From Bacillus sp. USDA818B3_A (lineage in GTDB: Bacteria; Bacillota; Bacilli; Bacillales; Cytobacillaceae), in the NCBI RefSeq assembly GCF_009928415.1, contig NZ_JAABNN010000029.1, positions 1-37,435 on the forward strand: a DNA stretch of 37,435 nt. Direction: 5' to 3'. Of this stretch, positions 33,760-37,435 are shown in pieces. The notes beneath the pieces were generated by a model. It worked only from the letters and a program-made list of their open reading frames with translations. It did no database searches and was not told the DNA's origin. A program made the translations under genes and the position numbers. How positions within the stretch are numbered: the stretch's first letter is position 1; every line of letters starts with the position of its first letter.

Positions 33760-33794
33760 ACTGTAATAATAATATTTACAGTTGATAAAGTCAA
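33760..33794 (-). promoter_or_regulatory. spx promoter with operator-like dyad across the -10
   Basis: On the minus strand TTGACT, 17 bp, TATTAT (33794-33766). ACTGTAA (33760-33766) and TTACAGT (33776-33782) form a perfect 7-9-7 inverted repeat that brackets the -10. This is a likely repressor site; the Rrf2 product of the next gene is one candidate. Confidence 0.6.
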
Positions 33795-33832
33795 CCTTTT
33801 TTTCCATCTTTAAAAATTAAAACAATTGTAAG

Positions 33833-33862
33833 AAATGACGTGTGAATGGGCACACGTCATTT
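33833..33862. terminator. Strong hairpin, terminator of the YdjM-like gene
   Basis: A 12-bp perfect stem, AAATGACGTGTG with CACACGTCATTT, loop AATGGG. It lies between two minus-strand genes; T residues are present on both sides but interrupted. Confidence 0.65.
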
Positions 33863-33939
33863 TCCTTTTTATTAAGAAAAAAAAAAATTCTAATTAGAAT
33901 GAATAAATGAATTTTGAACTAAGCGAATATACATCAACG

Positions 33940-34566
33940 TTATAATTCCTTAGATGACAGTGGTAAAAACAACTTAACCCCCCGTTTATTAAATGGCAGG
34001 ATTTTTAAATCAGCTATCAGGTGACTGATGTAACCGCAAAGACAAGTATAATAAATACCCTGTATTCCAAGCGAAGCCTCTAAATTAGAAGCAATAATCC
34101 CAAAGAAAACAATACCTAAGAGCGAATGGGTATAGCTGCGGTGAGATGTAAAGGACGCAATCACAATGTAAATCCCCAGCAAAATCAGCCAAAGTTCCCC
34201 TAAAGAGAATCCTCCCACCATGACCGCAATTCCTGTAATGGTTAACATATGTTTTTGCTTAATTAAGGAGGCTGCCACTATAATCAAAATTCCAATTCCA
34301 ACCCCAAGCCATCTTTCTGCCATTGTTTTCTCATAGAAACTATAAAATATCATGAGCATTCCAATGATCATAGCAGATAGCCTAATTACTTTATGCGACA
34401 AAGTAATTTTACCGCGAAGCTTTCCGTCAATATCGAGATCAGGAATTAAACCTGAAATTCCTCCCAATCCAACAAACAAGAGTGTTGCAGTCGGAGAGGT
34501 TTGAAATGAATTAGCTACAACAAATCCTGTTGCTGAACCAATTACTGCATGTGATGTACCATTCAC
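33940..34566 (-). CDS. YdjM-like membrane-bound metal-dependent hydrolase (DUF457)
   Basis: 208 residues with several hydrophobic helices. The family histidines are in NGTSHAVIG at the start, SHRSYTHSLLG near residue 145 and GYISHLIADL near residue 180, with PDLD near 42. The biochemical reaction is unknown. In E. coli the homologue YdjM is under LexA control; an AAAACATCTGTTCT upstream (34632-34645) is a weak match to the Bacillus SOS box. Confidence 0.83.
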   Translation of the reverse strand: MNGTSHAVIGSATGFVVANSFQTSPTATLLFVGLGGISGLIPDLDIDGKLRGKITLSHKVIRLSAMIIGMLMIFYSFYEKTMAERWLGVGIGILIIVAASLIKQKHMLTITGIAVMVGGFSLGELWLILLGIYIVIASFTSHRSYTHSLLGIVFFGIIASNLEASLGIQGIYYTCLCGYISHLIADLKILPFNKRGVKLFLPLSSKEL

Positions 34567-34852
34567 CTTTATATTCCACCTCTTAAATCATTTATGTAAT
34601 AAAACAAAATAGACATAAACTATTTTATACCAAAACATCTGTTCTGTTTAGAGGTAAAATTATTTTTTAAGAGAACGATAAATCTTGTAATTGAATTTTT
34701 TCTAATTCCTTTTTTCTCTTCTTCTTTAAATCCCCTCCTATACCACTTCAAATATCTACCAAATGCAAAACCTTTTACTTATTAATAATTTTCTTTTAAG
34801 ATAGTTAGCGCACAAATATTTAGTAAGTCGAAACATAAGGGAGGGGAAATAA

Positions 34853-34984
34853 ATGTGGATTCGGCTCATTCCCATTGTATTTTTTAGTGTCGCAGCCTTA
34901 ACATTAGTAACATATCAATCGTTTGAAATTGTTCATGCTTTTTTTGATTTCTTTTCTAACGAATCTAATAAAATGGATGCATAA
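34853..34984 (+). CDS. Small membrane peptide (43 aa)
   Basis: ATG 34853 follows GGGAGGGG by 6 nt; the frame ends at TAA 34984. The peptide begins MWIRLIPIVFFSVAALTLVT, a single hydrophobic helix, and ends FFSNESNKMDA. The good ribosome binding site and lone helix support a real small gene. No family was recognised. The 286 bp before it contain only A/T-rich sequence and a possible LexA-like dyad. Confidence 0.55.
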   Translation: MWIRLIPIVFFSVAALTLVTYQSFEIVHAFFDFFSNESNKMDA

Positions 34985-35018
34985 TAAACACCTCCGCTCA
35001 GGCGAGAAGGGGTTAAGA

Positions 35019-35046
35019 AAAAAACCTTGCCGATTACGACAAGGTT
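35019..35046 (-). terminator. Terminator of the second melA copy
   Basis: AACCTTG pairs with CAAGGTT, followed by T on the minus strand. It closely matches the terminator of melA copy 1, so the terminator was duplicated with the gene. Confidence 0.85.
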
Positions 35047-35073
35047 TAACTTCTACGATCTTTTTCACAGCCC

Positions 35074-36402
35074 TTATATGGTTAAGGCTGTATCCTCATT
35101 CTTTTTAAATGCAGGAAGCCACTCTCCATGTGCTTCAATTAAATCATCACATAGTGAAACAATATCATCAAGGGACAATTCTGCTGCTGTATGAGGATCA
35201 AGCATTGCAGCTTGATAAATGTATTCGCGTTTTCTTGTCATTGCCGCCTCAATTGTTAGCAGCTGCGTATTGATATTGGTCCTATTTAGGGCGGCCAGCT
35301 GCTCAGGCAGATCGCCTACATAGGTCGGAGTGATGCCGCTTCGGTCAGCAATACATGGCACCTCCACGCATGCCTTTTCAGGGAGATTGCTTATTAATCT
35401 TCCTGTATTTAGAACATTGCCGCCAAATTTAAATGGAATATTAGTTTCGATAGCTTCTATGATTCTTGACCCATATTCCTTAGAACGTACATGATCTAAT
35501 GCCTTATTGTTTACTAAATCCCCTCTCATGCTTTCCCATCGCTGAATTTGGTCCTCACAGCGGCGCGGATATTCATCGAGCGGGATATTAAATCTTTCAA
35601 TTAATTCCGGGTATCTGGACTTAATAAAGTAAGGATGGTATTCTGCATTATGTTCGGAGGATTCCGTTACATAGTAGCCAAATTTATCCATCAATTCAAA
35701 CCGGACCATATCATGATGTTTAGATTTTTGCTTTTCTTTAGCCCGTCTTTTAATCTCTGGATAAAGGTCCTCTCCATTTCTTTTTACTTCAAGAAGCCAT
35801 GCCATATGGTTAATACCAGCAATCTTTTCTTGAATCCCGACATGGTCTATTCCTAGTGATTTAAATAGATCTTTTGTACAAATTTGAACACTATGGCACA
35901 AACCGATCGTTTTGATAGATGTAAAACGGTTCATGACACCCGTTAATACTGCCATCGGGTTCGTATAATTTAAGAAAAGAGCATCCGGACATACTTCTTC
36001 CATATCCTTAGCGAAATCAAGCATAACAGGAATGGTCCTTAGATTACGGAAGATCCCGCCAATTCCAACGGTATCAGCAATGGTCTGACGCAGCCCATAT
36101 TTTTTGGGAATTTCAAAATCTATTACTGTGCTTGGCCGGTAACCTCCTACTTGAATGGCATTAATGACGTATTTGGCACCCCTTAAAGCTTCTTTGCGGT
36201 TGAGATACGCCTTAATTTCAATATTTTTATTTAAACTCTCTTTTAAATTCTGAAGCATCTTCTCAGAATCTCGCAGTCTCTGTTCATCAATATCGAAAAG
36301 AGCAAATTCAAATCCCTCTAATGCTGGAACAAGCATACAGTCCCCAAGAACATTCTTTGCAAATACCGTACTTCCTGCACCTAAAAACGTAATTTTCGCC
36401 AT
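35074..36402 (-). CDS. melA: Alpha-galactosidase MelA (GH4), second copy
   Basis: 442 residues from ATG 36402, with GGGAGGG upstream; an ATG at 36417 lies before that site. More than 90% identical to the operon copy, with about 30 scattered replacements such as N-K exchanges in the 50-75 region, and many synonymous changes. NAD and metal motifs are intact, so it should be active. Coding region and terminator are shared with copy 1, but the promoter resembles that of melR. It stands alone and carries a perfect cre site, so it may be expressed under different conditions from the operon copy. Confidence 0.92.
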   Translation of the reverse strand: MAKITFLGAGSTVFAKNVLGDCMLVPALEGFEFALFDIDEQRLRDSEKMLQNLKESLNKNIEIKAYLNRKEALRGAKYVINAIQVGGYRPSTVIDFEIPKKYGLRQTIADTVGIGGIFRNLRTIPVMLDFAKDMEEVCPDALFLNYTNPMAVLTGVMNRFTSIKTIGLCHSVQICTKDLFKSLGIDHVGIQEKIAGINHMAWLLEVKRNGEDLYPEIKRRAKEKQKSKHHDMVRFELMDKFGYYVTESSEHNAEYHPYFIKSRYPELIERFNIPLDEYPRRCEDQIQRWESMRGDLVNNKALDHVRSKEYGSRIIEAIETNIPFKFGGNVLNTGRLISNLPEKACVEVPCIADRSGITPTYVGDLPEQLAALNRTNINTQLLTIEAAMTRKREYIYQAAMLDPHTAAELSLDDIVSLCDDLIEAHGEWLPAFKKNEDTALTI

Positions 36403-36444
36403 GTTTTTCCCTCCCATTTTTTGCTATGTATTCGTTTCCACCTT

Positions 36445-36473
36445 ATAATACCAACAAATGAAAGCGTATCCAA
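36445..36473 (-). promoter_or_regulatory. Promoter and cre site of melA copy 2
   Basis: On the minus strand TTGGAT, 17 bp, TATTAT. The spacer and -35 overlap TGAAAGCGTATCCA (36459-36472), which fits TGWAANCGNWNNCA at every fixed position, so CcpA binding would block the promoter. Confidence 0.7.
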
Positions 36474-36597
36474 TATTATTTTTAAATAGTGATGCGGGTT
36501 TAGATTCAAAAACAACTATCTATTAAAAATAGGCGAACAGGAGTAATTTACCATATTTTAAAATTAAACAGTTCTTTTTTCTTATTGATAATTACAG

Positions 36598-36636
36598 CTA
36601 ATTAAATGATAATGATTATCAATATCATTTAATTAG
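36598..36636. promoter_or_regulatory. Fur box inside a long palindrome upstream of the third DoxX gene
   Basis: TGATAATGATTATCA (36607-36621) is a perfect 7-1-7 Fur box. It is centred in a larger dyad with 14-bp arms, CTAATTAAATGATA and TATCATTTAATTAG, around 11 bp. A further half-site, TTGATAATTA, lies at 36585-36594. The gene starts 12 bp after the dyad, so bound Fur should block its expression when iron is plentiful. Confidence 0.85.
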
Positions 36637-36647
36637 GAGGTTTTATT

Positions 36648-37160
36648 ATGTTTATTCAATTATTAAAGGAAAATCGATATGTATCACTGCTGCTTACTGT
36701 ACTACGAATCTATCTTGGATGGGAGTGGTTAAATGCCGGCTGGGGGAAAATCTCAAGTGGGAAATTTGATGCAAGCGGCTTTATGGTTGGAGCGGTAAAT
36801 AATATGTCTGGTGATCACCCTTCTGTTCAACCATGGTGGGGGAACTTCTTAAAAGAGATTGCCATACCATACGCTGATTTATTTAACATACTAGTTCCTT
36901 GGGGAGAATTTTTAGTTGGGGCTGCATTAATTTTAGGGATCTTCACTTCATTTTCTATTCTCATGGGGCTTACGATGAATTTCGCCTATATGTTCTCTGG
37001 TACAACAAGTACAAATCCTCAGATGGTTTTACTGGGAATGTTTATTCTTGTGGCAGGAACGAATGCTGGAAAATTAGGAATCGATCGTTGGGTCATTCCA
37101 GTGTTAAGAAAAGGGCTATTTAAAAAGGCCGACAATAAACAATTTTCGCAAAGCGCCTAA
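36648..37160 (+). CDS. DoxX-family membrane protein, iron-regulated copy
   Basis: 170 residues, four helices. It shares LTVLRIYLGWEWLNAGWGK, FDASGFMVGA and GTNAGKLGIDRW with the tandem pair at 8696 and 9261 but is clearly diverged. AGGAGG lies 7 nt before the ATG, directly after the Fur-box dyad. Fur control suggests a role in iron limitation, or in redox chemistry linked to it, rather than thiosulfate oxidation. No siderophore or iron transport gene is beside it. Confidence 0.87.
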   Translation: MFIQLLKENRYVSLLLTVLRIYLGWEWLNAGWGKISSGKFDASGFMVGAVNNMSGDHPSVQPWWGNFLKEIAIPYADLFNILVPWGEFLVGAALILGIFTSFSILMGLTMNFAYMFSGTTSTNPQMVLLGMFILVAGTNAGKLGIDRWVIPVLRKGLFKKADNKQFSQSA

Positions 37161-37165
37161 TAAAA

Positions 37166-37196
37166 AGAACCCTTCTCAGTTGAAAAGGGTTCTACT
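37166..37196 (+). terminator. Rho-independent terminator after the third DoxX gene
   Basis: AGAACCCTT pairs with AAGGGTTCT, followed by ACTTTTA. The IS target pentamer TTTAC follows directly. Confidence 0.8.
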
Positions 37197-37206
37197 TTTA
37201 CGATTC

Positions 37207-37262
37207 AAACAGGCAGAACGCACCTTATTTTAATGAGGTGATGAATGCCTGTTTTTTTTTGT
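37207..37262 (+). terminator. IS left-end hairpin with T tract, copy 2
   Basis: AAACAGGCA (37207-37215) pairs with TGCCTGTTT (37246-37254), and an inner stem CACCTTA/TGAGGTG can form. About ten T follow, more than in copy 1. It can act both as transposon end and as terminator against readthrough into tnpB. Confidence 0.55.
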
Positions 37263-37320
37263 GCCTTCCTGAGTCCTATTAATTGATTATTTCTATAATT
37301 ATCCATATAATTAATCAAAT

Positions 37321-37334
37321 AGAACATTTGTTCT
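37321..37334. promoter_or_regulatory. LexA/DinR-like box in front of the tnpB-like gene, copy 2
   Basis: AGAACATTTGTTCT is a palindrome keeping GAAC-N4-GTTC; only the outer C and G of the SOS-box consensus are changed. It sits between the left end and the GGAGG ribosome binding site. Confidence 0.35.
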
Positions 37335-37347
37335 GGAGGTTGTTGAA

Positions 37348-37435
37348 ATGGTTAAAGAGAAAAAATCACGTTATTTAGTGGAACTCGATATGCATTTAGA
37401 ATTATTTCAACTTCATATATTAGAAATCAGATTTG
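37348..37435 (+). CDS. TnpB-like RNA-guided nuclease, N-terminal fragment (cut by window edge)
   Basis: ATG 37348 follows GGAGG with good spacing. The 29 visible codons begin MVKEKKSRYLVELDMHLELF and remain open to the edge. It is the homologue of the gene at 154-1, with replacements at residues 2, 4, 10 and others. Only the N-terminus is visible, so completeness is unknown. Confidence 0.65.
   Translation, partial: MVKEKKSRYLVELDMHLELFQLHILEIRF

Larger units (their letters stand above)
37202..37435 (+). mobile_element. Left end of an IS200/IS605-family element, copy 2 (partial)
   Basis: Inverted relative to copy 1 at 1-299 and similar over its full visible length. The preceding TTTAC (37197-37201) matches the IS605 target. 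It contains the left-end hairpin, the palindrome at 37321 and the tnpB start. It continues past the window edge. Confidence 0.7.

Noticed and set aside
1..37435. Composite transposon carrying the whole segment
   Set aside because: The two IS ends face outwards with their left ends inside; target duplications are not made by IS200/IS605 elements, and the genes between are ordinary chromosomal ones. Mobility as a unit is not supported.

Overview
The window looks like chromosomal DNA of a low-GC, endospore-forming Bacillaceae; the gene set and intergenic repeats resemble Bacillus/Neobacillus, but the genus is a guess. Indicators are a GerA-type spore germination receptor operon, a B. subtilis-like melREDCA alpha-galactoside operon, Spx, CwlK, YetF and CynX/NimT proteins, AGGAGG-type ribosome binding sites and many Rho-independent terminators. 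No tRNA, rRNA, CRISPR array or prophage genes were seen.

Layout. (1) 1-299 and 37202-37435 are inverted copies of the left end of an IS200/IS605-family element. Each carries the start of a TnpB-like gene facing out of the window, so the whole 37 kb lies between two divergent IS copies. (2) 332-6235: a membrane-anchored GRDP-like protein, then a gerA-gerB-gerC operon on the minus strand. gerC is frameshifted and is followed by an easily missed 51-residue two-helix gene. A HAD phosphatase follows. (3) 6236-11095: an unusual array of 52-bp tandem repeats and hairpins, a YetF protein, an EamA transporter, a near-perfect tandem duplication of a DoxX gene, a 39-residue small protein gene and a membrane protein. 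(4) 11141-17495: pentapeptide protein, MFS exporter, CwlK endopeptidase, a LysR regulator divergent from a methyltransferase, an SRPBCC protein and an MDR oxidoreductase. (5) 17584-19968: a secreted multidomain endo-arabinanase with a cre-like site. (6) 20224-23775: an HxlR repressor divergent from an operon of a flavin monooxygenase, a stand-alone GTP cyclohydrolase II and RibD. The operon has a consensus sigma-A promoter directly followed by an operator-like inverted repeat. A nucleotidase-like HAD protein and a CynX/NimT transporter lie downstream as separate units. (7) 26133-32055: the melA-melC-melD-melE-melR group. (8) 32400-37160: an IDEAL-domain protein, an Rrf2 regulator, a second-site Spx, a YdjM-like protein, a 43-residue membrane peptide, a second melA whose promoter resembles the melR promoter, and a third DoxX gene under a perfect Fur box.

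How it fits together. Two carbon-scavenging modules (arabinan and raffinose/melibiose) carry cre-like sites and suggest plant-polymer use under CcpA control. The mel ABC importer lacks its own ATPase, as in B. subtilis, where MsmX serves. The best candidate for an undescribed system is the HxlR-controlled operon: it holds the first riboflavin-type steps from GTP plus a flavin monooxygenase, but none of the later riboflavin genes. This suggests diversion of a ribosylaminopyrimidine precursor into another metabolite, which is inference only.
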